A stretch of 64,000 nt of DNA from Acidaminococcus hominis (GCF_900291475.1 NZ_OLMM01000005.1:38370-102369); one strand, 5' to 3'. Counted from the first letter of the stretch, positions 8,801 to 17,022 are shown. Translations and numbers: made by a program. The notes: generated from the letters alone by a model not told the origin.

Positions 8801-9307
8801 GCTTCCGGCCGGGACATCAACGTACTGGTACTGGATACCGAAGTGTACTCCAACACCGGCGGTCAGGCTTCCAAGTCCACCGAAGCTGGCGCCATTGCCA
8901 AGTTTGCTGCCGGCGGCAAGGAAACCAAGAAGAAGGACCTGGGCCTGATGGCCATGAGCTATGGGTATGTGTACGTAGCCCAGGTAGCCATGGGTGCCGA
9001 TCCTGCCCAAACCCTGAAAGCCATTCGGGAAGCTGAAGCTTATCCGGGCCCGTCCCTGGTTATCTGCTACTGCCCTTGCATCGAACACGGCATGAAGTGC
9101 GGCATGGGCCTCAGCCAGAACGAAGAAAAGAAAGCCGTAGAAGCTGGTTACTGGCATCTGTACCGCTTCGATCCCGACAAGAAGAAAGCCGGCGAGAATC
9201 CCTTCACCCTGGATTCCAAGAAACCCACTGGGGACTTCCGGGCCTTCCTGCTGGGCCAGAACCGGTATGCATCCTTGAAGCTGTCCTTCCCGGATAAGGC
9301 GGAATAA
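5870..9307 (+). CDS. nifJ: Pyruvate:ferredoxin (flavodoxin) oxidoreductase
   Basis: Single-chain PFOR of 1145 residues, converting pyruvate, CoA and oxidised ferredoxin to acetyl-CoA, CO2 and reduced ferredoxin. Visible domains: N-terminal pyrimidine-binding domain (YAFTEVAGIFPITPSSPMAE), gamma domain (WGMGSDGTVGANKNSIK), a two-[4Fe-4S] ferredoxin domain (CIQCNLCSLVCPHA and CTGCGSCANVCPAK, about 690-770), then the TPP domain with CAGCGETPYIK, FGGDGWAYDIGYGG and YSNTGGQ. The start at 5870 follows AAGGGAGGA; an upstream in-frame extension lacks a ribosome site. Oddity: TAA at 9305-9307 comes right after SFPDKAE, but the same frame continues for 22 family-like codons to a second stop at 9374-9376, so the usual C-terminal helix appears removed by a nonsense change. 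Confidence 0.95.
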   Translation: MAKKIELMDGNQAAAYISYAFTEVAGIFPITPSSPMAEHVDEWAANGKLNLFGQPVQVVEMQSEGGASGTVHGALQSGALTTTYTASQGLLLMIPNMYKIAGEMLPGVFHVSARTLSAHALSIFGDHSDVMAVRNTGFAMLASSSPQQVMDLGAVAHLAAIHCRMPVLHFFDRFRTSHEIQKIDALDYEDLRPLVDYDAIRAFRKNALNLEHPATRGTTVNPDIFFQCREACNQRVAAIPDAVEHYMQGINKLTGRSYHLFNYYGAADADRIIIMMGSGAETAKETVDYLVAKGEKVGLINVHLYRPFSADYFLKAVPATVKKIAVLDRTKEPGAMGEPLYQDVCSIYKNKGIPMEIVGGRYGLSSKDTTPGQILAVYDNLKQDKPKNDFTIGIVDDVTFTSLPVTQEIETSPAGQTSAELWGMGSDGTVGANKNSIKIIGHTTDLYCQAYFVYDSKKSGGLTQSHLRFGKEPIRSPYLVTQADFVACHTPSYVHKYDMVANLKEGGTFLLNCGWSDAELETHLPATMKRALAAKKAKFYTIDATSIAREIGLGNRTNTILQAAFFKLLNVIPIDQAVTAMKDAIYKTYYKKKGQAVVDKNNASIEYGIEKLHQVTIPEAWLTAEDAPVENKNPEFIQEVVEVMNRQQGDSLPISTITKYGLEDGTWPAGTTKYEKRGAAVDVPEWQLDKCIQCNLCSLVCPHAAIRPVLLDAAEKAAAPAGFATKKALGAGLGQYEFRMQVSPYDCTGCGSCANVCPAKEKALVMKPLESQLGEAPNWDYAVETVTVKKDAVSDKNVKSSQFAKPYFEFSGACAGCGETPYIKLVTQLFGDRMYITNASGCSSAYGGSTPSSPYCTDKKGFGPAWAMSLFEDNAEYAYGYLLGQDAVKRELKASVTALKAKGVAVEACQAYLDKADVTAESRKVSDDLLAALENNASEEAEFIRHNKEYLAKKSVWAFGGDGWAYDIGYGGLDHVLASGRDINVLVLDTEVYSNTGGQASKSTEAGAIAKFAAGGKETKKKDLGLMAMSYGYVYVAQVAMGADPAQTLKAIREAEAYPGPSLVICYCPCIEHGMKCGMGLSQNEEKKAVEAGYWHLYRFDPDKKKAGENPFTLDSKKPTGDFRAFLLGQNRYASLKLSFPDKAE

Positions 9308-9396
9308 CTGTACAACAAGTGTGCACGGGATGCGGAAGAACGGTACAACACCTACGCAGCCCTGGCCGGCAAATAATGATATAGCCCTCTCTCTAA

Positions 9397-9437
9397 CCGG
9401 TCCGCCTCCTTCGGGCGGCGGATCGGATTTCTTTTTC
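9397..9437 (+). terminator. PFOR terminator
   Basis: Hairpin CCGGTCCGCC...GGCGGCGGATCGG followed by TTTCTTTTT. Confidence 0.8.
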
Positions 9438-9456
9438 CAATAAAGGAGAACCCAAA

Positions 9457-10935
9457 ATGACTTTGATGACTGCTGCTGAATACGTAGAAAGCCTGCGCAA
9501 GCTCCACACGAAAGTATATATGTTCGGGGAAAAGATTGATAACTGGGTGGACCATCCCATTATCCGTCCTTCCATCAACTCTGTAGCCATGACCTATGCC
9601 CTGGCCCAGGATCCCAAATACAAGGACCTGATGACCGCTACCTCCAACCTGACCGGCCATACGGTAAACCGCTTCACCCACCTGCACCAATCCACCGATG
9701 ACCTGATCAAGAAGGTAAAGATGCAGCGCCTGCTGGGTCAAAAGACCGCCAGCTGCTTCCAACGCTGCGTAGGCATGGACTCCTTCAATGCCGTTTATTC
9801 CACCACCTATGAAATCGATGAAAAATACGGCACCCATTACCATGAAAACTTCAAGAAATTTCTGATCTACGTACAGGATAACGACCTGACCGTGGACGGC
9901 GCCATGACCGACCCCAAAGGGGACCGCTCCAAGGCTCCCCATGAACAAGCCGATCCCGATATGTTCGTCCATGTAGTGGAAAAACGGCCGGACGGCATTG
10001 TAGTCTGCGGCGCCAAGGTGCACCAGACCGGTTCCATCAACTCCCATTGGCACATTTTCATGCCCACCATTTCCATGAAGGAAGCGGACAAGGATTACGC
10101 CGTAAGCTTTGCCTGCCCCACCGATGCAGATGGCCTGTACATGGTCTACGGCAGACAATCCTGCGATACCCGGAAAATGGAACCCGGTGCCTGCATTGAC
10201 CTGGGCAACGCCAAATTCGGCGGCCAGGAAGCCCTGGTGGTACTGGACCATGTGTTCATTCCCAACGAATACATTTTCCTCAACGGCGAATATGAATTTG
10301 CCGGCATGATGGTAGAACGGTTTGCCGGTTATCACCGTCAATCCTACGGCGGCTGCAAAGTAGGCGTAGGCGATGTGGTGATTGGGGCCGCTGCCCTGGC
10401 TGCCGAATACAACGGCGTAGAAAAAGCCAGCCACATCAAAGACAAACTGATTGAAATGACCCACCTGAACGAAACCCTGTACAGCTGCGGCATTGCCTGC
10501 TCCTGCGAAGGCTGCCCCACCAAAGCCGGGAACTACCAAATTGATATGCTGCTGGCCAACGTGTGCAAGCAGAACATCACCCGGTTCCCCTACGAAATCG
10601 TCCGCCTGGCAGAAGACATTGCCGGCGGCCTGATGGTGACCATGCCTTCCGAAACGGACTTCAAGTCCAACACGGTAGTGGGCCGCAACGGGGAAACCAT
10701 CGGCGAAATCTGCAACAAGTTCTTTGCCGGCCGGCCTGCCGTTTCCACCGAAGACCGTCAGCGCATCATGCGTTTCCTGGAAAATATGTGCCTGGGCGCT
10801 GCTGCTGTAGGCTACCGGACCGAATCCCTGCACGGGGCCGGTTCTCCTCAAGCCCAGCGGATCATGATTGCCCGCCAGGGGAACATCGACGGCAAAAAAC
10901 AGCTGGCCAAGAATATTGCCGGCATCAAAGATTAA
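9457..10935 (+). CDS. abfD: 4-hydroxybutyryl-CoA dehydratase / vinylacetyl-CoA isomerase
   Basis: A 492-residue flavin and [4Fe-4S] enzyme converting 4-hydroxybutyryl-CoA to crotonyl-CoA. From memory it follows the Clostridium aminobutyricum enzyme closely over its whole length (YMFGEKI-NWVDHP, KMQRLLGQKTASCFQRCVGMD, RFAGYHRQSYGGCKVG). The cluster ligands are all present: Cys100 and Cys104 in SCFQRC, His293 and Cys300 in HRQSYGGC, shifted by one from the characterised protein. Start 9457 follows AAAGGAGAA. No CoA transferase or 4-hydroxybutyrate dehydrogenase is in the window, so the source of the substrate (succinate semialdehyde or 4-aminobutyrate route) is not shown. Neighbouring PFOR and NfnAB fit a ferredoxin-linked butyrate-type fermentation. 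Confidence 0.95.
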   Translation: MTLMTAAEYVESLRKLHTKVYMFGEKIDNWVDHPIIRPSINSVAMTYALAQDPKYKDLMTATSNLTGHTVNRFTHLHQSTDDLIKKVKMQRLLGQKTASCFQRCVGMDSFNAVYSTTYEIDEKYGTHYHENFKKFLIYVQDNDLTVDGAMTDPKGDRSKAPHEQADPDMFVHVVEKRPDGIVVCGAKVHQTGSINSHWHIFMPTISMKEADKDYAVSFACPTDADGLYMVYGRQSCDTRKMEPGACIDLGNAKFGGQEALVVLDHVFIPNEYIFLNGEYEFAGMMVERFAGYHRQSYGGCKVGVGDVVIGAAALAAEYNGVEKASHIKDKLIEMTHLNETLYSCGIACSCEGCPTKAGNYQIDMLLANVCKQNITRFPYEIVRLAEDIAGGLMVTMPSETDFKSNTVVGRNGETIGEICNKFFAGRPAVSTEDRQRIMRFLENMCLGAAAVGYRTESLHGAGSPQAQRIMIARQGNIDGKKQLAKNIAGIKD

Positions 10936-10990
10936 GCCAAAATCTGTTTCAATCTTGCTTTTTAATTCAACATGCGGTATTCTTCAAAGA

Positions 10991-11022
10991 AAGGAAACAG
11001 GTTTCCGCCTGTTTCCTTTCTC
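10991..11022 (+). terminator. abfD terminator
   Basis: GGAAACAGG...CCTGTTTCC hairpin followed by TTTCTC. Confidence 0.7.
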
Positions 11023-11068
11023 ATACCATACGCCGCGATGCGGCTCTCTAGATTAAGGATGTGAAACC

Positions 11069-11923
11069 ATGCCTCGTAGATTTGAGATTGTAGAAAAGGA
11101 AGTACTGAACCCCAACATTACGCGGATTTCCATGTACGCTCCGTTGATTTCTGCCAAAGCCAAGGCTGGTCAGTTTGTAATCCTGCGTTCCAACGTGGAT
11201 GCAGAACGGATTCCCCTGACCATCTCCTCTGCAGAAAACGGCTGCGTAGACGTGATTTACCAGAAAATCGGCGCCAGCACCATTGACCTGGACCAGCTAA
11301 ACGTAGGCGACTGCCTGGCTGACCTGGCAGGCCCCCTGGGCAAACCCACCCCCGTGGAAGGCTATGGCCATGTGGCAGTAGTCGGCGGCGGCCTGGGCTG
11401 CGCCATTGCCCTGCCGGTAGCCCGTGCCCTGCACGAAGCCGGCAACAAGGTAGAGCTGATCAGCGGCTTCAAAACCAAAGATCTGGTAATCCTGGAAAAG
11501 GAAATGAAGGCAGCTTCCACCAACCTCTACATGTGCACGGATGATGGCATCTACGGCTACCACGGCTTTGTCACCAACAAGCTGGAAGAACTGATCAACA
11601 GCGGGGAAAAGCTGGACCATGTATTTGCCATTGGACCCCTGCCCATGATGAAGTTTACTTCCCTCTTGACGAAAAAATATAATATCCCCACCACGGTAAG
11701 CATGAGCCCCCTGATGATCGACGGCACCGGCATGTGCGGCTGCTGCCGGGTAACGGTGGACGGAAAACTGCGCTTTGCCTGCGTGGATGGCCCGGACTTT
11801 GACGGCCACAAGATTGATTATGATGAAGCCATTGCCCGGAACCGTTCCTATACGGAATTTGAATCTAAAGAGCGGGAAGAACATCTTTGCCGCCTGACGG
11901 GAGGAAAACGCCAACATGCCTAA
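11069..11923 (+). CDS. nfnA: NfnA-type subunit of NADH-dependent reduced ferredoxin:NADP+ oxidoreductase
   Basis: A 284-residue ferredoxin-NADP reductase-like flavoprotein with an FAD domain (RIPLTISSAE), an NAD-binding domain (VVGGGLGCAIALPVARAL) and a C-terminal [2Fe-2S] motif (MCGCCRVTV...FACVDGPDF). With NfnB it forms the electron-bifurcating complex that couples NADPH, NADH and ferredoxin. It overlaps the next gene by 8 bp, so the two are translationally coupled. The same subunit type also occurs with sulfide dehydrogenase (SudB); the pairing with a GltD-like partner is common to both names. Confidence 0.85.
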   Translation: MPRRFEIVEKEVLNPNITRISMYAPLISAKAKAGQFVILRSNVDAERIPLTISSAENGCVDVIYQKIGASTIDLDQLNVGDCLADLAGPLGKPTPVEGYGHVAVVGGGLGCAIALPVARALHEAGNKVELISGFKTKDLVILEKEMKAASTNLYMCTDDGIYGYHGFVTNKLEELINSGEKLDHVFAIGPLPMMKFTSLLTKKYNIPTTVSMSPLMIDGTGMCGCCRVTVDGKLRFACVDGPDFDGHKIDYDEAIARNRSYTEFESKEREEHLCRLTGGKRQHA

Positions 11924-13313
11924 TCCGAATCTGAACCTGCAAGCTACCAAAACGCCCATGCCGGAACAGCCGGCGGACGTCCGCAAATGCAACTTCCTGG
12001 AAGTAGCGCTGGGCTACACGCCGGAACAAGCCATCAATGAAGCCCGCCGCTGCCTGCAATGCAACAATCCTGCCTGCGTAACCGGCTGCCCGGTAGGCAT
12101 TCCCATTCCCCAATTCCTGGAAAAGACCGCTGAAGGCGACTTTGCCGCTGCCTACGAAATTCTGTCCGGGGCCAATGCCCTGCCGCGGATTTCTGGCCGG
12201 GTCTGCCCCCAGGAAAACCAATGCGAAGGCAAATGCGTCCGGGGCATCAAACAGGAATCTGTTTCCATCGGCCGGATTGAACGGTTTGTCTCCGACTGGG
12301 CTGCCCACAACAACGCAGAAAACACGGAAACCGCTCCCAAAAACGGCCACAAGGCCGCGGTCATCGGTTCCGGCCCTGCGGGCCTGACCTGCGCTGGGGA
12401 ACTGGCCAAAAAAGGCTTTGACGTTACCGTTTTTGAAGCTTTCCATGTGCCCGGCGGCGTGCTGAGCTACGGCATTCCTGAATTCCGCCTGCCCAAAGCC
12501 ATTGTGGCCCAGGAAGTGAATAAATTAAAGAAAATGGGCGTTACCATCGAAACCGATATGGTTATCGGCAAGGTACTGACCATTCCTGAACTGTTTGAAC
12601 ATGGGTTTGAAACCGTCTTCATTTCTTCCGGTGCCGGTCTGCCCCAATTCATGAAGATTCCCGGAGAAGGCCTGGTAGGCGTATATTCCGCCAACGAATA
12701 CCTGACCCGGACCAACCTGATGAAGACCTATGATCCCCGGAGCAACACCCCCATCCTCCACAGCAAGCGTGCTGCCGTAGTCGGCGGCGGCAACGTGGCC
12801 ATGGATGCGGCCCGGTGTGCCCGCCGGATGGGTGCGGACGTGCATGTACTGTACCGCCGGGGCGAGGCTGAACTGCCTGCCCGGCTGGAAGAAATCCATC
12901 ACGCCAAGGAAGAAGGCATCCAGTTTGACTTCCTGACCGCTCCCCTGGTAATCCATGGAGACGACACCGGCCGTGTCTGCGCCGTAACCTGCCAGAAGAT
13001 GCAGCTGGGCGAACCGGACGCTTCCGGCCGCCGCCGTCCTGTACCCATTGAGGGCAGCGAATACGACCTGCCGGTGGACATGGTAATCATGGCCATTGGT
13101 ACGTCCCCCAACCCCATGAGCTACGAAGGCACCCCCGACCTGGAGCTGACCAAAAAAGGCTGCGTCCAGGCTGACGAGGAAACCGGTGCTACGTCCGTGC
13201 CCGGCCTGTACGCCGGCGGTGACGCTGCCACAGGTGCCGCTACCGTAATCCTGGCTATGGGTGCCGGCAAGAAAGCTGCCGCCCATATGGCCGAATACAT
13301 GCTGAACAAATAA
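11916..13313 (+). CDS. nfnB: NfnB-type subunit (glutamate synthase small-subunit-like)
   Basis: A 465-residue GltD-like flavoprotein. The N-terminal domain carries cysteines for two [4Fe-4S] clusters (CLQCNNPACVTGCPVG, then CPQENQCEGKCVRG). It is followed by an FAD dinucleotide fold (IGSGPAGLTCAGELAKKG) and an NADPH fold (VGGGNVAMDAARCARRMGA), ending in AGGDAATGAATV. No glutamate synthase large subunit is nearby, and the overlapping nfnA supports the transhydrogenase assignment over glutamate synthase. It should reduce NADP+ at the expense of NADH and reduced ferredoxin, or run in reverse. Confidence 0.87.
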   Translation: MPNPNLNLQATKTPMPEQPADVRKCNFLEVALGYTPEQAINEARRCLQCNNPACVTGCPVGIPIPQFLEKTAEGDFAAAYEILSGANALPRISGRVCPQENQCEGKCVRGIKQESVSIGRIERFVSDWAAHNNAENTETAPKNGHKAAVIGSGPAGLTCAGELAKKGFDVTVFEAFHVPGGVLSYGIPEFRLPKAIVAQEVNKLKKMGVTIETDMVIGKVLTIPELFEHGFETVFISSGAGLPQFMKIPGEGLVGVYSANEYLTRTNLMKTYDPRSNTPILHSKRAAVVGGGNVAMDAARCARRMGADVHVLYRRGEAELPARLEEIHHAKEEGIQFDFLTAPLVIHGDDTGRVCAVTCQKMQLGEPDASGRRRPVPIEGSEYDLPVDMVIMAIGTSPNPMSYEGTPDLELTKKGCVQADEETGATSVPGLYAGGDAATGAATVILAMGAGKKAAAHMAEYMLNK

Positions 13314-13356
13314 GGGACTTGCCCCTGAACGCAAGACAAAACCACACACACGCAAA

Positions 13357-13400
13357 CGAGGCTGGAAAAATGAATGTTCATTTTTCCAGCCTCGTTTTTT
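13357..13400. terminator. Bidirectional terminator nfnB / tenI
   Basis: Hairpin GAGGCTGGAAAAATGA...TCATTTTTCCAGCCTC (13357-13393) with a T-run on the plus side; the A-rich loop flank also serves the convergent thiamine operon. Confidence 0.75.
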
Positions 13401-13983
13401 ATTTTTCCGGCAGCTGCGCAAAAGCTCCCATACCCCAGGCTCCGGCAGCCCCGGCAGCAGCAAGCTCCGGGAGCTTTTCCCGGGTAACGCCTCCGATAGC
13501 CCAGACGGGCACCGGGGAGCGGCGGCATACCTCCTGGAGCAGCGTCACCCCTCTGGGGGCCAAATTTGGCTTACAGGCGGTGGTATAGATATGACCCAAC
13601 GTCACCCTTGCGGCACCTAGTTTCGCCGCTGTAAGGACGTCTTTCAGGCTATGGCAGGAGGCTCCCAGGGGCGGCAGGGCGGCCCGTTCCTCCGGCCTAA
13701 GGCGCTCCAACACCGGAAGCGGCAGGTGCAGGCCCTCGGGGCGCAGTTCCCGGGCCGCTTCCGGGTAAAAATGCAGAATGCAGGGCACCCCGGCCCGGCG
13801 GCACAGAGAGAGGACCTGCCGGGCCAGCTGCCGATAAACCTCTGGATTTAAATCCTTTTCCCGAAGCAGCAGGGCCGCAGGCCGCTGGGCCAAAATCCCT
13901 TCCACCTGTTCCAGCAGGGGAACCTGGTACAGCTGGCGGTGGGTGACGCAGCCAAAGGGCAGGCTACACGTAAAGGTAGTCAT
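13399..13983 (-). CDS. tenI: TenI/ThiE family protein, probably thiazole tautomerase
   Basis: A 194-residue TIM-barrel protein of the thiamine phosphate synthase family. The segment CHSLKDVLTAAKLGA and especially LGHIYTTACKPNLAPRG, followed by PVWAIGGV, fits TenI-type thiazole tautomerases; true ThiE usually has G-P-V/I-F-x-T-x-T-K here. It overlaps thiH by 20 bp and is the last gene of the operon. The likely job is aromatising the thiazole phosphate tautomer made by ThiG. A residual ThiE role cannot be excluded, since no other thiE is in the window. Confidence 0.75.
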   Translation of the reverse strand: MTTFTCSLPFGCVTHRQLYQVPLLEQVEGILAQRPAALLLREKDLNPEVYRQLARQVLSLCRRAGVPCILHFYPEAARELRPEGLHLPLPVLERLRPEERAALPPLGASCHSLKDVLTAAKLGAARVTLGHIYTTACKPNLAPRGVTLLQEVCRRSPVPVWAIGGVTREKLPELAAAGAAGAWGMGAFAQLPEK

Positions 13984-15220
13984 TGCGCACCGGCTGGAGG
14001 CCTTCCCGGTCCAGATCCTCCGTCATGGCCCGGAGGCTCCGGCCGTCCTGGATTTCAAACTGTTCGTCCCCTTCGGACCCGCTCTGCTCTCCAGTATACT
14101 TTTCCTCGTGGTCCCCGATGCCCGTGGACACCCCAGCGGAGACCTTGGTGGCCGCAATGCGCACAATGCCGTTGCGAAAGGCCGCGGATTCCCGGCTGGA
14201 AACGGTAATTCCTGCAAAGGGCAGGAACAGCCGGTAGGCGCAGAGAATCTGGCACAGCTGGCGCTCCCCTACGTCCTGGGGGTTGATGGAGGCGTTGTTG
14301 ATAATGGGCCGCAGCCGGGGGCAGGACAGGCTCATTTCCGCCCAGGGATACTTCCGCTGGAGGTAATACACGTGAAGGGCTGTGGCCAGGGCGTCCTTGC
14401 GGAAATTGGACAGCCCCAAAAGGGCTGAAAAGCCCACCCCCCGCATGCCGCCCCTAAGGGCCCGTTCCTGGGAATCAAACCGGTAGGGCCATACCCGTTT
14501 GTGCCCCAAGAGATGCAGGGTTTCGTATTTTTTCAGATCGTAGGTCTCCTGGAATACGGTGACCGAATCCGCCCCGCAGGCATGGAGATACCGATACTCG
14601 TCGGTGTTCATGGGGTAGACCTCCAGACCCACGTTCTTGAAGTACTTGGCGGCCAGCTTGCAGGCCTCCCCGATATACTCCACGCTGCTTTTGGCCCGGC
14701 TTTCCCCGGTAAGCAGCAGGATTTCCTCCATGCCGCTTTGGGCGATTACCTGCATTTCCTGCTCCATCCGCTCCCCGGTGAGCTGGAGCCGGTGGATGGG
14801 ATTGTAGCAGTTGAAGCCGCAGTAGATGCAGTAGTTTTCGCAGTAGTTGGCCAGATACAGGGGTGTGAACAGATACACCGTGTTGCCAAAATGCCGGCTG
14901 GTAACTGCCCGGGCCTTTTGGGCCAGTTCTTCCAGGAAGGGCTCCGCCGCCGGGCTGAGCAGCGCCTTCAGGTCCTCCACGGTCACCCGCTCATGGCACA
15001 GGGCCCGGCGCACGTCCACCGCCGTATAGGCGCTGGGGTCATAGGACTCCATTTGGCTGATAACCTTTTCCCGAACCTCCGACTGGAGCTGCTCCATGCC
15101 GGGCAGGTATTCCATCGGGTCCTTCCGGCAGGAAGGGTCGTTTTCCAGTTGGTGTTTCCGTTTCAGGGCAGCCGGGGTTAGATTCTTGCCGTCCACCAAA
15201 AATTGATTTTCTTCTTCCAT
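13964..15220 (-). CDS. thiH: 2-iminoacetate synthase ThiH
   Basis: A 418-residue radical SAM enzyme cleaving tyrosine to p-cresol and dehydroglycine for thiazole synthesis, which marks an anaerobic-type thiamine pathway (aerobes use ThiO). The radical SAM motif is CENYCIYC (about residue 127-134), followed by GFN, typical of the ThiH/BioB group. C-terminal BATS-like region present. Its start overlaps the thiG stop (TGATG at 15220), so translation is coupled. Confidence 0.93.
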   Translation of the reverse strand: MEEENQFLVDGKNLTPAALKRKHQLENDPSCRKDPMEYLPGMEQLQSEVREKVISQMESYDPSAYTAVDVRRALCHERVTVEDLKALLSPAAEPFLEELAQKARAVTSRHFGNTVYLFTPLYLANYCENYCIYCGFNCYNPIHRLQLTGERMEQEMQVIAQSGMEEILLLTGESRAKSSVEYIGEACKLAAKYFKNVGLEVYPMNTDEYRYLHACGADSVTVFQETYDLKKYETLHLLGHKRVWPYRFDSQERALRGGMRGVGFSALLGLSNFRKDALATALHVYYLQRKYPWAEMSLSCPRLRPIINNASINPQDVGERQLCQILCAYRLFLPFAGITVSSRESAAFRNGIVRIAATKVSAGVSTGIGDHEEKYTGEQSGSEGDEQFEIQDGRSLRAMTEDLDREGLQPVRNDYLYV

Positions 15221-15999
15221 CAGGCATCCTCCCGCAAAAAGCCAGTCAAGGGATCGCTGGAGGCGGCGCCCCGGCTGAGCACCCGTCCCAGGCCGGACAG
15301 ATACGCTTTCCTACCGGCTTCCACCGCGCTGCGGAAGGCCTGGGCCATGAGAGGTAAATCCCCGGCAGTGGCCAGGGCGGTATTTACCATTACCGCAGCG
15401 GCCCCCATTTCCAGGGCTTCACAGGCCTGGGAAGGCCGGCCAATGCCCGCGTCCACAATGATGGGCAGGTCAATTTCGTCCAGGAGGATCTGGATAAAGT
15501 CCCGGGCGGACAGGCCCCGGTTGGAGCCAATGGGCGCAGCCAGAGGCATAACAGCCGCAGCCCCGGCACTGACAAGGTCCCGGGCCGCATTCAGGTCCGG
15601 GAACATATAGGGCAGCACCACAAAGCCGTCCTGGGCCAGAAGTTCCGTGGCCTTGATGGTTTCCTGGTTGTCCGGCAGCAGGTACCGGCTGTCCCGCATG
15701 ATTTCAATTTTCACGAAGTTCCCGCAGCCCAGTTCCCGGGCCAGTTTGGCAATGCGCACCGCCTCCTGGGCATTCCGGGCGCCGGAGGTATTGGGCAGCA
15801 GGGTTACGTCTTGGGGAATGTACTGAAGGATATTGTCCTGTCCAGTGGTATTGGTCCGGCGGACCGCCAGGGTAATCATTTCGGCACCGGCGTCCTGAAT
15901 GGCCGTTTGAATTAACGGCAGGGAATATTTCCCCGAGCCCAGAATAAAGCGGGAATGGAAGATTTTGCCTCCCAGCTGCCAAGTATCATTTGCGTTCAT
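15220..15999 (-). CDS. thiG: Thiazole synthase ThiG
   Basis: A 259-residue TIM barrel forming the thiazole phosphate from deoxyxylulose 5-phosphate, ThiS thiocarboxylate and dehydroglycine. Diagnostic motifs are [16 protein letters not shown] (the imine-forming Lys), [11 protein letters not shown] and [11 protein letters not shown]. The start at MNANDTW (15999) gives the best spacing to AAAGGA; upstream starts overlap thiF further. It overlaps the thiF 3' end by 14 bp. Confidence 0.93.
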   Translation of the reverse strand: MNANDTWQLGGKIFHSRFILGSGKYSLPLIQTAIQDAGAEMITLAVRRTNTTGQDNILQYIPQDVTLLPNTSGARNAQEAVRIAKLARELGCGNFVKIEIMRDSRYLLPDNQETIKATELLAQDGFVVLPYMFPDLNAARDLVSAGAAAVMPLAAPIGSNRGLSARDFIQILLDEIDLPIIVDAGIGRPSQACEALEMGAAAVMVNTALATAGDLPLMAQAFRSAVEAGRKAYLSGLGRVLSRGAASSDPLTGFLREDA

Positions 16000-16648
16000 A
16001 GTATTCATCCTTTCCAATTTTTTCTGTTTCTCCAGCTAGCAGCTGAAGCACCGTAAGGGCCTCCTGGGCCGCACACAAATTGACCCGGGCCCCGTAGAGC
16101 CCGTCTCCGTCCCGGATATCCGCCGTCCTGTCCCCGCACAGGTAAAAATGAGGGGACAGTTTGCGCACCCGGACCCGGTTGCCGGAGGAAAAGCCGGCCA
16201 TACCGGAGGCGGCCACCAGCACCGCCTGGGGAAAGCACTCCCGGACCGTATTGCACAAAAGTGCCTTTTCCCGGGGCCCGTCAAAGGCTTCTACAATCAA
16301 GTCATAGCCGGCCAGCTCCTGGGGGATATTTTCCGCCGTCAGCCGCAGGATCCGGGGCACCAACTCTGCGTAGGGGGTAATCCGCCGCAGGCTCGCCACC
16401 AGGGCCTCCGCCTTGTACTGGCCCAGCTGGTCCATAAAATACAGCTGCCGGTTGAGATTGGTGGCTTCCACCCGGTCGTCGTCCACCAGCCGTAGGTGTC
16501 CTACCCCAGCCCGGACCAAAAGCTCCGCTACCCGGGAGCCTAGGCCCCCCAGCCCGCAAATGGCCACCCGGCCCTGGCGGAATTTGGCCTGACGCGCCGC
16601 TCCGTGGCGGCTTTCCAGGGCGTCAAACCATTCTTTTTGGCTGAGCAT
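15986..16648 (-). CDS. thiF: ThiS adenylyltransferase ThiF
   Basis: A 220-residue E1-like ATP-binding protein ([33 protein letters not shown]) that adenylates the C-terminal glycine of ThiS. It is short and lacks the two CxxC zinc pairs of the longer MoeB/ThiF proteins, as in other anaerobe thiFs. It begins one base after the thiS stop. Confidence 0.9.
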   Translation of the reverse strand: MLSQKEWFDALESRHGAARQAKFRQGRVAICGLGGLGSRVAELLVRAGVGHLRLVDDDRVEATNLNRQLYFMDQLGQYKAEALVASLRRITPYAELVPRILRLTAENIPQELAGYDLIVEAFDGPREKALLCNTVRECFPQAVLVAASGMAGFSSGNRVRVRKLSPHFYLCGDRTADIRDGDGLYGARVNLCAAQEALTVLQLLAGETEKIGKDEYYERK

Positions 16649-16649
16649 C

Positions 16650-16841
16650 TCAGCCCCCGCCTACAAACGACACGATCTCCAGCACGTCTTCCGGCTGGAG
16701 CAGCACCGAGGCATACTGGCTTTTGGGCACAATGTCCCCGTTTCGTTCCACGGCTACGTTGCCCAGGTCGATCTGCCGCTCCCGAAGGTACGCCAGCAGG
16801 GTCCGGCCCTCAGCCTTTTCTTCTTTTCCATTGATTCGCAT
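16650..16841 (-). CDS. thiS: Sulfur carrier protein ThiS
   Basis: A 63-residue ubiquitin-like sulfur carrier starting MRINGKEE and ending in the required Gly-Gly (IVSFVGGG has three glycines). Start 16841 has AAGGAGG eight bases upstream; a longer TTG-initiated frame runs into the riboswitch terminator and is rejected. First gene of the TPP-regulated operon. Confidence 0.92.
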   Translation of the reverse strand: MRINGKEEKAEGRTLLAYLRERQIDLGNVAVERNGDIVPKSQYASVLLQPEDVLEIVSFVGGG

Positions 16842-16865
16842 TTCCAAGGCCTCCTTGTTTTGGGA

Positions 16866-16908
16866 CAACAAAAAAGAGAAGCCACCTGAATCCGGGTAAC
16901 TTCTCTTG
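16866..16908 (-). terminator. Expression-platform terminator of the TPP riboswitch
   Basis: AAGAGAAG...CTTCTCTT hairpin followed by TTTTTTG on the minus strand, just after the aptamer and before thiS. Confidence 0.75.
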
Positions 16909-16920
16909 CCGTTTTGCTCG

Positions 16921-17022
16921 TTTGCATCCCTACGTTGGCATTATCCAAATCAGGTTCACGGGTCGAAGGGCCTACCTTCCTCTCAGCCTGTCCGGCATTT
17001 CTGCCTGCAAGCTCCCCTGCCC
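16921..17022 (-). promoter_or_regulatory. TPP riboswitch (THI element)
   Basis: On the minus strand the aptamer shows GGGGAGC, GGCTGAGAGGA, GACCCGTGAACCTGAT and GGATAATGCCAACGTAGGGA, the conserved THI-box blocks in order. With the terminator downstream it should switch off thiSFGH-tenI when thiamine pyrophosphate is plentiful. Confidence 0.95.

Noticed and set aside
6092-9157. Long minus-strand frames across PFOR
   Set aside because: Shadows of the high-GC third positions of PFOR; no homology-like motifs.
9305-9307. Selenocysteine or pyrrolysine recoding at the PFOR stop
   Set aside because: The codon is TAA, not TGA or TAG; a nonsense mutation or sequencing error is simpler.
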